The position numbers and the translations under genes are program-made. Shown here piece by piece: positions 36,490 to 43,829 of a stretch of DNA of 64,000 bases (the first letter of the stretch is position 1; the number at the start of each line of letters is the position of its first letter). The notes beneath the pieces were generated by a model, which was not told the origin of the DNA, made no database searches, and saw only the letters and a list, made by a program, of their open reading frames with translations. Source of the DNA: Maribellus sp. CM-23 (GTDB lineage Bacteria; Bacteroidota; Bacteroidia; Bacteroidales; Prolixibacteraceae); NCBI RefSeq assembly GCF_021354595.1, contig NZ_JADWYJ010000002.1:124001-188000 (forward strand), given 5' to 3'.

Positions 36490-36932
36490 TCGATCATGGT
36501 CAGTTTTTCATGCACAAACTCTGCTGTTTCAATCGCAATTTCGTTTCCATCTGCTTTTAAGTCGGTGGATTGAATTTTTGTGATGTAGGCGTTGATCGCT
36601 TTCCAACTTACTACAGGCTCGTGGCTTTCGTTCAAAAGGCTGATCACCAGATCTCCCCTGAACTGCTCGCCCTTTTCCTGGAAATAGACGGTTTTGATCC
36701 ACTTCTCGTAGAACTCGCGCCCTTTATCCACAAAAGTGCCCCGCTTTAAAGTAATGTTGCTGTATTTTGAAAGACCGGGCTGTTTGGTTTTGTGGTATTC
36801 AGCATCGGCGCCCGAACGGTATTCGATCACCTCGGCTTCGAAATCGAGGCCGGAAACCTCTGTGCAATTAAATTCTGTATCACCAAAGCTAACTTTAAAA
36901 TGAAACTTTGGAATTGGATATGATGTTGCCAT
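36486..36932 (-). CDS. Inner tube protein (gp19/Hcp-like), first copy
   Basis: Predicted 148-residue tube subunit, similar in layout to the next gene: PKFHFKVSFGDTEFNCTEVS, then GLDFEAEVIEYRSGAD, NITLKRGTFVDKGREFYEK and PVVSWKAINAYITKIQ. The last Trp-Lys-Ala-Ile segment is the strongly conserved C-terminal part of the family. It follows the sheath gene after 29 bases and is coupled to the second tube gene by a 4-base overlap. It is the likely main tube protein. Confidence 0.9.
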   Translation of the reverse strand: MATSYPIPKFHFKVSFGDTEFNCTEVSGLDFEAEVIEYRSGADAEYHKTKQPGLSKYSNITLKRGTFVDKGREFYEKWIKTVYFQEKGEQFRGDLVISLLNESHEPVVSWKAINAYITKIQSTDLKADGNEIAIETAEFVHEKLTMIE

Positions 36933-36961
36933 AACTATAACATTTAAAGATTATTCGATTA

Positions 36962-38893
36962 TTAAGCTTCCTGCATTTTGTGAGAGAATTTCAAAACGAT
37001 GAATTCTGCCGGTCTAACGGCAGCCATTCCAATTTCAACGATCATGTAACCGTCCAGAATGTCCTGAGCCGTCATGGTTTCACCCAAACCAACTTTTACG
37101 AAATATGCTTTATCAGGTGTTGGTCCTGCGAGTGCACCAGCCTTCCACTGTTTGTTCAGGAAATTATCGATCATCGCCTTTACCTTTACCCAGGTATTGG
37201 CGTCGTTGGGTTCAAACACAAAAACACCGGTGGCTTTTTTAACCGATTCTTCCACCATGTTAAAAAACCGGCGAACGGAGATGTAACGCCATTCGTTGTC
37301 GTTTCCGGCAAGTGTGCGTGCTCCCCAAATCAAAGTTCCTTTTCCGGTAAATGCGCGAATGGCATTTACCGATTTACCTGCCTCCGTATCAATATTTAAA
37401 CTTTCCTGCTCTTCTGAAGTAATATTCACAGCGGGACCTTTTACTGCCGAAATGCTGACATTGGCCGGAGCTTTCCATACTCCGCGGTTTTCGTCAACAG
37501 CCGCATAAATTCCAACAACTGCTCCACTTGGTGGCAAAACCACACCTTTTTGCTGAATCGCTGATATAATGCCCGAGTAAACCGGATCAATCTGCTGCAG
37601 GGTTTCTGTGCGGAACTTCCGTGTGGCGGTCAGTTCTGCGTAGAAACTGTTGATCAGAGCATTCAGCTTGTCGTATACCGCAATGAAATAAGGCGCTGCA
37701 TTTAATGCTGTACTTGTTGCGGTATAAATATCATTGGCGTCATTAGCCGGAACAGGGAAAATATACGCTGGAAAGTCAGTACCGAAGTCTGCCAGGGTCA
37801 GAATTGGATCGTCCCATGTTCCAGCGGGTGAACTTCCGTTATCAGCATCGCTGAAATAAACATATTCGTAGAAAAGTTTTACCAACTTCTGAAAAGGAGT
37901 ATCTGTGTCGATCGCCTTCGCATGCTGACTGGCGGCCGATTTTGGATCATTGGTATCGTTATCTGTAAACGTTAAGTCGTGAAATGCCTTAAACCGCGCA
38001 TAAATTACTCCGGCCTGTGCTACCAGTTGCGGACGACTAGTTATTGCCGTTAATGCGGTGGCAGCGGCTTTTGCTGCAATATCTGTATCCAACTGATCAA
38101 TTATACCAACCAAACCGCTATTAAAGACTGTTTTTACAGGGAAATTATTGTCAGCTCCCTTTTTATAGGTTCCGTTAACAATTGCATCGTAATCAATTTT
38201 AAAGGGCAGGGTAGTCTTGATCCAGGGATAGTAGGCTGCACCGTATTTCAGGTAATTCATCCCCACATTGTTCCTGAATTTCAACACCGGGTCAGCGGTT
38301 GGAGTCGCTTCCTTGTCACCGTTTACAATATCCATAACAGAGAAACGATCCTGTAATTTATTACACTGCATCAACATGGCAGCATGTACTTCACCGGCAC
38401 CGGCCTCCGAAAGATGAACGGTTTCCGGAATCACCAGCAGTGTCGGAAGGTCTTCTTTTTCGAGTGTCGCCAGTCCGTTTAACAGCGCCGTTTTTGTATT
38501 TGAAATGTTTGCCGGGGCAAACGGATCGGAAGCGTAACTTCCTACCGAAACGATAAAACAATCGCCACCGCCGTTGGCAAAAAACATACGCAGTGAATCG
38601 TATAAAAGGAAATCACCGTTTACAACCACCGACTTCACCGAGTTATCAGTTTTCAACTCAATGTTAATGGTTGTCGGATCGGGAGCACCTCCAAAAAAGA
38701 ACTCGTATTCTTTTAACGAGCCAATTTTTATGGGTTTGAGAATACTTTCGGCATGAAAGTCAACGCCATCAATTACAGCCGATTGGGTGTAGCCGATAAA
38801 GGCGGGGATTGCGGTCTCTACCTGAGCGACCGATGGCGGGAATATGGATATCTCTTCCACATAAACGCCGGGTGTTTTGTACGTTGTTGCCAT
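36962..38893 (-). CDS. Contractile sheath protein
   Basis: Predicted 643-residue sheath protein. The N-terminal segment TYKTPGVYVEEISIFPPSVA, then AIPAFIGYT, and the C-terminal YISVRRFFNMVEESVKKAT with NDANTWVKVKAMIDNFLNKQW and DGYMIVEIGMAAVRPAEFIV are standard sheath features. The middle (about 200-440) is less conserved and probably forms the outer domain; it is longer than in phage sheaths. Only one sheath gene is present, while PVC has three. It follows the 292-residue unknown gene by 19 bases. Contraction of this protein drives the tube. Confidence 0.92.
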   Translation of the reverse strand: MATTYKTPGVYVEEISIFPPSVAQVETAIPAFIGYTQSAVIDGVDFHAESILKPIKIGSLKEYEFFFGGAPDPTTINIELKTDNSVKSVVVNGDFLLYDSLRMFFANGGGDCFIVSVGSYASDPFAPANISNTKTALLNGLATLEKEDLPTLLVIPETVHLSEAGAGEVHAAMLMQCNKLQDRFSVMDIVNGDKEATPTADPVLKFRNNVGMNYLKYGAAYYPWIKTTLPFKIDYDAIVNGTYKKGADNNFPVKTVFNSGLVGIIDQLDTDIAAKAAATALTAITSRPQLVAQAGVIYARFKAFHDLTFTDNDTNDPKSAASQHAKAIDTDTPFQKLVKLFYEYVYFSDADNGSSPAGTWDDPILTLADFGTDFPAYIFPVPANDANDIYTATSTALNAAPYFIAVYDKLNALINSFYAELTATRKFRTETLQQIDPVYSGIISAIQQKGVVLPPSGAVVGIYAAVDENRGVWKAPANVSISAVKGPAVNITSEEQESLNIDTEAGKSVNAIRAFTGKGTLIWGARTLAGNDNEWRYISVRRFFNMVEESVKKATGVFVFEPNDANTWVKVKAMIDNFLNKQWKAGALAGPTPDKAYFVKVGLGETMTAQDILDGYMIVEIGMAAVRPAEFIVLKFSHKMQEA

Positions 38894-38912
38894 AACTGTT
38901 TAATTTTGATTG

Positions 38913-39791
38913 TTACATATATATTTCTGAGTATATCTTGTTGTCGATGGAATTGGGCTTTACCAACTGTGCATTAGGGTTTGGAAGTTCGTCCCCGTCC
39001 AGTTCGATGGATACAAAACCTTTTTCCGTCAACGGCTGAAAATCTTTGGTTATCAACTGTCTTGCACTGCCGTTTTCTTTTTTTACATCGTCTTTGTTTT
39101 TTACCTGCTGATCTGTTTCAAAAATGTAGCGCCATACTGTTTTCCGGTTTTCGAAAAGAATTTCAAATACGGGAACAGAGGTCTTGATTTCGTTCGGACC
39201 TACAGTGACGTTTAATGGAGCCACATCCGCTTTCATTCGTATTTTTATGAGTCCGAAAAGATTCTTTTTCAGTTCACTCGGAGTGAGTTCCGACTGAATA
39301 TCTTTCTGTCCGTCGGTAGTAAGAACAAAATTTTCTGACACTACCAGATGATCATCCAGTAGTGGAATAAGAGGAAAAGAAACAGGTTCTGAATCCAGCT
39401 TTGTATTGCTAAAGAAAAACAACTTGCCGGCGCTCGAAAACATGAGATTGGTATAGTTAATGAATGTGTGATTTAATGGTTGCAACAAAAAGGTAAGCTC
39501 CAATGCATCGTCCAACGAAATCAGTGGAACGACATCATTGCCATCGCTTACCTGTACCCAAATCATGAAGCCGGTATTCGTCAACGAGAAAACCAAATGC
39601 TGACCGGCCAGTAAGTTGCGGCTTTTTGCTGTAGGAACGACCAAAAAGAATTTTGAGACTTTGTAGCCGGCAAGTTGTTTTTCTTTATCCGCTTCGCTCA
39701 TCGAGAAAAAGTCACTGGCTCCTTTATTCAGGAAATACTGGTGAAGAATTCTCACTTCAAAAAGCGGTTTATATTTTATTGAGAATGTCAT
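38913..39791 (-). CDS. Unknown protein between cap and sheath genes of the eCIS operon
   Basis: Predicted 292-residue protein that I do not recognise. The frame extends further upstream, but the ATG at 39791 follows the DUF4255 stop directly and starts MTFSIKYKPLFEVRILHQYF. It is beta-rich, with aromatic strands such as RNLLAGQHLVFSLTNTGFMI and HTFINYTNLMFSSAGKLFFF, and the last part reads RKTVWRYIFETDQQVKN and FVSIELDGDELPNPNAQ. There is no signal peptide or membrane segment. The gene's place between cap and sheath in all other respects standard order suggests a structural role at the distal end or a cap adaptor. This is inference from position only. Confidence 0.6.
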   Translation of the reverse strand: MTFSIKYKPLFEVRILHQYFLNKGASDFFSMSEADKEKQLAGYKVSKFFLVVPTAKSRNLLAGQHLVFSLTNTGFMIWVQVSDGNDVVPLISLDDALELTFLLQPLNHTFINYTNLMFSSAGKLFFFSNTKLDSEPVSFPLIPLLDDHLVVSENFVLTTDGQKDIQSELTPSELKKNLFGLIKIRMKADVAPLNVTVGPNEIKTSVPVFEILFENRKTVWRYIFETDQQVKNKDDVKKENGSARQLITKDFQPLTEKGFVSIELDGDELPNPNAQLVKPNSIDNKIYSEIYM

Positions 39792-39792
39792 T

Positions 39793-40386
39793 TTATTGTA
39801 GATTTTCGAGGGTTCCACCAATGTGTGTGATCACTTCTCCGGTTGATAGTTTTTTCTCCCGGTCAATCTGCAAAATCTGGATTTTGTACAGAACCGACGG
39901 TAACTGCCGGCCTCCAAGTGTTCCCCAAATATGATTGACCACTTCAAATCCAGGGGTGTACAGATCAACAATGAATTTGAAATAATCCAACACATCAAAA
40001 GAGACATTTGCCCGGTTGTAAATGGTATTGGATGAAGTAAAGATCCGTTTCCCCTGAAAAAATTCAAGCGTCCGGGAAACACTGCGCAATGAGTAATCAT
40101 ACGAGTTACAATTGGCACTTACCAAGAGGTAGATGTTCAGATTAACCGGAGGGTTTCTGTATTCCGTTTTATTGTTCACAACGCGAGTGGCCGTCACGTT
40201 CTTCATCGTCACCTCTTCTTCTATGTTTAGCAAAGTCAGAATCACTTTTCCATCCAGTTTGTCGGCATCTTTGGAACCCGATTCCCACAAGGCAACATTA
40301 TCCAGAATAAGCGATACGTTTAGGCCTACTTCATCAAAATATTTTTCAAGCTGTTCTTTTAGAATTTGCAAGGTTTCGTATATCAT
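39793..40386 (-). CDS. DUF4255 cap / tail terminator protein (Pvc16-like)
   Basis: Predicted 197-residue protein with the DUF4255 (Pvc16 N-terminal domain) pattern: MIYETLQILKEQLEKYFDEV at the start, VSLILDNVALWE, KVILTLLNIEEEVTMKN, NPPVNLNIYLLVSA and SLRSVSRTLEFFQG. Pvc16/Afp16 ends the sheath-tube at its distal tip. It is the first gene of the 27-kb operon, and the intergenic region at 40387-40901 holds any promoter. Its stop abuts the start of the unknown protein by one base. Family assignment is based on motif and order. Confidence 0.9.
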   Translation of the reverse strand: MIYETLQILKEQLEKYFDEVGLNVSLILDNVALWESGSKDADKLDGKVILTLLNIEEEVTMKNVTATRVVNNKTEYRNPPVNLNIYLLVSANCNSYDYSLRSVSRTLEFFQGKRIFTSSNTIYNRANVSFDVLDYFKFIVDLYTPGFEVVNHIWGTLGGRQLPSVLYKIQILQIDREKKLSTGEVITHIGGTLENLQ

Positions 40387-40901
40387 TATTTATACACGTT
40401 AGGGTTTGTAAATTGTAAAACCGAAACACACTAATACTATGTATCCCACAAGGGTTACGTGTAAAATTCTAATGATAAAAGGGCTTTGGCGTCTATCTTC
40501 TGTACTAAAATGAATTCTTAAAATGAATTCAAGTGATTTAACAGTTGATGCAATTTACGACAATATCATACACCAGTCAACACTCATATTGATTCTAAAT
40601 AACAATCAAGCAACAAATGACTGAAAATCAAAACTTTTAAATCAACAAACTTTACTAAAATCAAAATTATTTATACAAAAATCCGCAAAGGTCATTGAAA
40701 AATAGATTCTGAATGCCTACATCCGATGTCATTAAAACGTCCTGAGAATTTGATGGAAACAAGGTCTATTTTAACAACACTACTCTTTTTTCCTAAAAAC
40801 ACATAAAGATTATCGATTAAACAATATATGCATAGGCTTTCATTTAAGATATTATTGTCTTAAATTGTATGGATTTTAAATTTTCAATACCACAAATCTT
40901 C
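40387..40901. promoter_or_regulatory. Divergent intergenic region between eCIS operon and binding-protein genes
   Basis: This 515-base, AT-rich region separates the leftward 27-kb eCIS operon from the rightward binding-protein genes and holds no gene I can support. An exact minus-strand -7 box TAATTTTG is at 40662-40669, but the nearest -33-like TTTG lies about 16 bases away rather than 19-21. An 11-bp direct repeat AAAATGAATTC occurs at 40507-40517 and 40520-40530 (13-base period), downstream of that box in the eCIS direction, and could be an operator. No riboswitch or small RNA is recognised. Confidence 0.4.
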
Positions 40902-42122
40902 ATGAATAGTAGAAGAAATTTTCTAAAATATGCCGGCCTGGCTCTGGGTACAGCTGCTACAAGTGTTCCTTTTTCAGTAAAAGCATCAAATACAAAAACG
41001 AATTCTTACAAAGCTGGAATTCTATTACCCACTTCGTTGAAACATGCTGAATATCCCGAATCGTTTATGAACGGTATAAACCTGGCATTGAGTAGTGTTT
41101 CTGCTGAAAGTTGCCGAATTGAGCTGATCATAGAGTCGGTAAAATTTGGCTACCCTTCCCAGGCAACAAGGAAAGCCCAGAAGTTAGTAAATGAAAACCA
41201 GGTTGACTTAATTGTAGGGCTTTTGAATACGGAAGTGGCCCAAAGCATCAGTGAAATTACCTCTCCTGCCAAAATACCAACCATCATTGCCAACGCAGGC
41301 GAAAACTTCCCTAACGACGAAATGATACACAATCCATACCTGGTTTTTAACACATTGGATCTTTGTCGCAACTCGGCCCTTGCCGGTAAATTTATGGTGG
41401 AGAATTTTGGAAAGAAGCTGGCTCTGGTTTCCGGTTTGTACGACAGTGGTTATGACGCCATATACGCATTCCAACACGCCGTTAAAGAGTCAGGCGGAAC
41501 GATTACAAATGTTTTTATCAATAAACAGGATAAAAAGCAATTCTACGACCACACAATAAAGCAACTGAAGGAAAAGGAAGTGGAAGGTTTATTTCTCCTT
41601 ATGAACGGAGAGGAAGCCAATACTTTCCTGCAGGCTTATTCCCGCAAAAAAATATCAATCCCGGTAATGACCACTTCGTTTGTTACCGAAGAAAAAGAGT
41701 TGCTCCATGCGGGAAATGCACTCAATAACGTTTATCACCTGAGTTCGTGGGTTAAAAACCTGGATAATAAGGAAAACCTACGTTTTGTATCCGCTTACAT
41801 CGATAAATACGGTGTTGATCCCGATCAGTTTAGTTTATTGGGCTATCAAACAGGACTGATTGCAGAGAGAATCCAAAACAACAAAAGCAAAAATATCACT
41901 TCCGGTGATTTCGCCATTGATTCTCCGGTCGGTCAATTAAAAATGGATACCCAAACCGGGATGATTGAAGGCCCGGCTTATTTATGCAGGACATCGCAAG
42001 GAATCTTCTCACTACCCGAGAACTTTGTACTCGACAAAATCGAAACGAAAAACACTTTCGTAAACAATCATAATGAAGAAAACATTCATTCAGGCTGGCT
42101 TAATCCTTACCTGTTTGTCTAA
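40902..42122 (+). CDS. Tat-exported periplasmic-binding-protein-like protein
   Basis: Predicted 406-residue protein with a type 1 periplasmic binding fold (the Leu/Ile/Val or amide-binding family). The frame is open from 40869, but the ATG at 40902 gives a twin-arginine signal, SRRNFLKYAG, followed by a hydrophobic stretch and AxA-type end near PFSVKAS. The mature part starts KAGILLPTSLKHAEYPESFM, then GINLALSS, VNENQVDLIVGLLNTEVAQS and GLYDSGYDAIYAF. The C-terminus ends GWLNPYLFV. It is paralogous to the gene at 42680, and no ABC permease or ATPase gene is near. A role as a ligand sensor or surface-bound partner of the tail-collar protein is inference. Confidence 0.78.
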   Translation: MNSRRNFLKYAGLALGTAATSVPFSVKASNTKTNSYKAGILLPTSLKHAEYPESFMNGINLALSSVSAESCRIELIIESVKFGYPSQATRKAQKLVNENQVDLIVGLLNTEVAQSISEITSPAKIPTIIANAGENFPNDEMIHNPYLVFNTLDLCRNSALAGKFMVENFGKKLALVSGLYDSGYDAIYAFQHAVKESGGTITNVFINKQDKKQFYDHTIKQLKEKEVEGLFLLMNGEEANTFLQAYSRKKISIPVMTTSFVTEEKELLHAGNALNNVYHLSSWVKNLDNKENLRFVSAYIDKYGVDPDQFSLLGYQTGLIAERIQNNKSKNITSGDFAIDSPVGQLKMDTQTGMIEGPAYLCRTSQGIFSLPENFVLDKIETKNTFVNNHNEENIHSGWLNPYLFV

Positions 42123-42156
42123 TACAATTAATATTCACCATTAAATCTTTTTAATT

Positions 42157-42672
42157 ATGGAACCATTTATTGGTCAGATTCAAGCTTTTGGATTCAATTT
42201 TGCACCACGTGGCTGGGCATTTTGTGATGGACAATTATTACCGATTGCATCGTACACCGCTTTGTTCTCTTTACTGGGGACAACCTTCGGAGGCGATGGA
42301 CGAAATACTTTTGCCTTGCCTGATTTACGGGGAAGAACCATTGTACATCCCGGCCACGGTCCCGGATTAAGTACAGTTAACTGGGGACAAAAATCCGGAG
42401 TAGAGCAAGTGACGCTTACAACCTTGAATATGCCGTCGCACAACCATAACTCTTCGGTTATTGTAAATACCGGATCAGGTGAAGCCTCCAGCCCTACCGG
42501 CTACCTTGCCGCTCACGCCGGTGCATATGCAGAAGACCCAACTTCAGGCGCCAACCTGGCAGGAGTGAGCAATTTGAGTGCTGGAGGTAGCCAACCATTC
42601 AACATTCGGAATCCATTTGTAGGAATTTACACCTCTATTGCTTTGGTAGGAATTTTTCCTTCAAGAAACTAA
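42157..42672 (+). CDS. Phage tail-collar domain protein (MdpB-like)
   Basis: Predicted 171-residue protein with the classic short tail-collar pattern: FIGQIQAFGFNFAPRGWAFC at the start, DGQLLPIASYTALFSLLGT, FGGDGRNTFALPDLRGR, and NMPSHNHNSSVIV with the His cluster. Such proteins are found in phage tail fibres, and as lone genes in many bacteria (microcystin-dependent MdpB type), frequently upstream of giant surface proteins in Bacteroidota. No signal peptide is seen. It is 34 bases after the Tat-exported binding protein gene and 7 bases before the second one, so the three genes are surely one operon. It could supply a fibre tip for the divergent eCIS, but that is inference. Confidence 0.85.
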   Translation: MEPFIGQIQAFGFNFAPRGWAFCDGQLLPIASYTALFSLLGTTFGGDGRNTFALPDLRGRTIVHPGHGPGLSTVNWGQKSGVEQVTLTTLNMPSHNHNSSVIVNTGSGEASSPTGYLAAHAGAYAEDPTSGANLAGVSNLSAGGSQPFNIRNPFVGIYTSIALVGIFPSRN

Positions 42673-42679
42673 GTTTCAG

Positions 42680-43819
42680 ATGAGCATTAAAATAGGCATA
42701 CTGTTACCCCGGTCGGACATGTTTCCGACCCTGCCCCTTGATTTTCTCAATGGGTTTAGGTTGGCACTTTCTGTCCGGGGTGACAATGCTGAAGCTCCCA
42801 AACTATTGATTGAAAGCATTGGAAATGCAACCGGAGATTCTGTTTTAAAAACGGCAGAGAAAATGATACTGCAGGAAAATGTCGATTTGACCATCTCCTT
42901 TTGTGGTATCTTCCACCTCCGGGAACTTGTGGAGGCGTTTACTGCCTATAAAAAGAATCTCATTCACATTGATTTTGGAGGCAATATCATAAACCGCGAA
43001 CATGTTAGTCCGTTTGTCATACACCACTCCTTGAACCTATGGCAATCAGCCTATAGAGCAGGAGAAACAGCGGCCCTCGAAATAGGTAAAAATGCAGCAG
43101 TTGCAGCTTCTTTTTACGACGGAGGATATCATCTTGTGGAAAGCTTCGTCCGGGGATTTACCGCCAAAGGAGGAACGATCATCTTTCCCTATGTGGCTCC
43201 CTTCGATTATAAATCAGAATCTTATCAAAATTTAGTTGACGGACTTCAGTACCACAAACCTGATTTTGTGTACTCTCTTTTTACCCACAAAGAAGGACAA
43301 AAGGTGTTAAAAGTCCTTTCTGAAAAATTGGGAAATAAGGACCTGCCCTTTATCTGGTCTCCATTGATTGACCTCCGCGATGAAGTTTCGAAAGATTATG
43401 CCTTAAAAAGGATTCTTTCCTTCTCTACCTGGAATTTTAATTCGGACGAACCGGAAATGCAAAGTTTCCAAAATGCCCACACAAAGAAATTCAGTTGCCC
43501 CCCCAACCTAATCAATCTATTGGGATATGAAGCGGCTTTAACCGTTTTAAATTCAGTCGACAGCAGCGGAAAACTTCCTCCAGAACTTGGAGCCTTCTCA
43601 TCCGGGCTGTTAACCAGAGGCCCCCGGGGAGAATTGACCTATAATTCATACCATGAATCTCAGACGCCTGCACATTTCGTACAGCAATACGATTTTACAG
43701 AGCAGCCATACTCTCGTACAGTCATAAAAACACTTGCCTTAAATGGTGAAGAAAAACTGTACGAACAATTTAAAGACCTCCCTGTTTCCGGGTGGCAAAA
43801 TCCCTACATCATAACTTAA
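42680..43819 (+). CDS. Periplasmic-binding-protein-like protein lacking a signal peptide
   Basis: Predicted 379-residue protein with the same type 1 binding fold as the 406-residue protein at 40902: KIGILLPRSDMFPTLPLDF, LNGFRLALSV, ILQENVDLTISFCGIF, ASFYDGGYHLVESFVRGF, and the C-terminal GWQNPYIIT. The paralogs share GILLP, the F-x-N-G-x-x-L-A-L-S run and the GWxNPY end. Unlike the first, this one begins directly with the fold and has no export signal that I can see, so it should be cytoplasmic unless exported otherwise. Its start is 7 bases after the tail-collar stop. The giant T9SS protein follows after 10 bases, so the four genes probably form one transcription unit. Confidence 0.75.
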   Translation: MSIKIGILLPRSDMFPTLPLDFLNGFRLALSVRGDNAEAPKLLIESIGNATGDSVLKTAEKMILQENVDLTISFCGIFHLRELVEAFTAYKKNLIHIDFGGNIINREHVSPFVIHHSLNLWQSAYRAGETAALEIGKNAAVAASFYDGGYHLVESFVRGFTAKGGTIIFPYVAPFDYKSESYQNLVDGLQYHKPDFVYSLFTHKEGQKVLKVLSEKLGNKDLPFIWSPLIDLRDEVSKDYALKRILSFSTWNFNSDEPEMQSFQNAHTKKFSCPPNLINLLGYEAALTVLNSVDSSGKLPPELGAFSSGLLTRGPRGELTYNSYHESQTPAHFVQQYDFTEQPYSRTVIKTLALNGEEKLYEQFKDLPVSGWQNPYIIT

Positions 43820-43829
43820 AACATTTCGC

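Noticed and set aside
13175-40386. Type VI secretion system or prophage
   Set aside because: VgrG, PAAR and gp25 occur in T6SS, but membrane complex genes (TssJ, TssL, TssM) and TssB/TssC are missing, and there is no capsid, terminase, integrase or lysis gene. DUF4255, DUF5908, CIS_TMP and DUF4157 point to eCIS.
40902-43819. ABC amino-acid transporter operon
   Set aside because: Two binding-protein-like genes are present but no permease or ATPase, and the second lacks a signal peptide.
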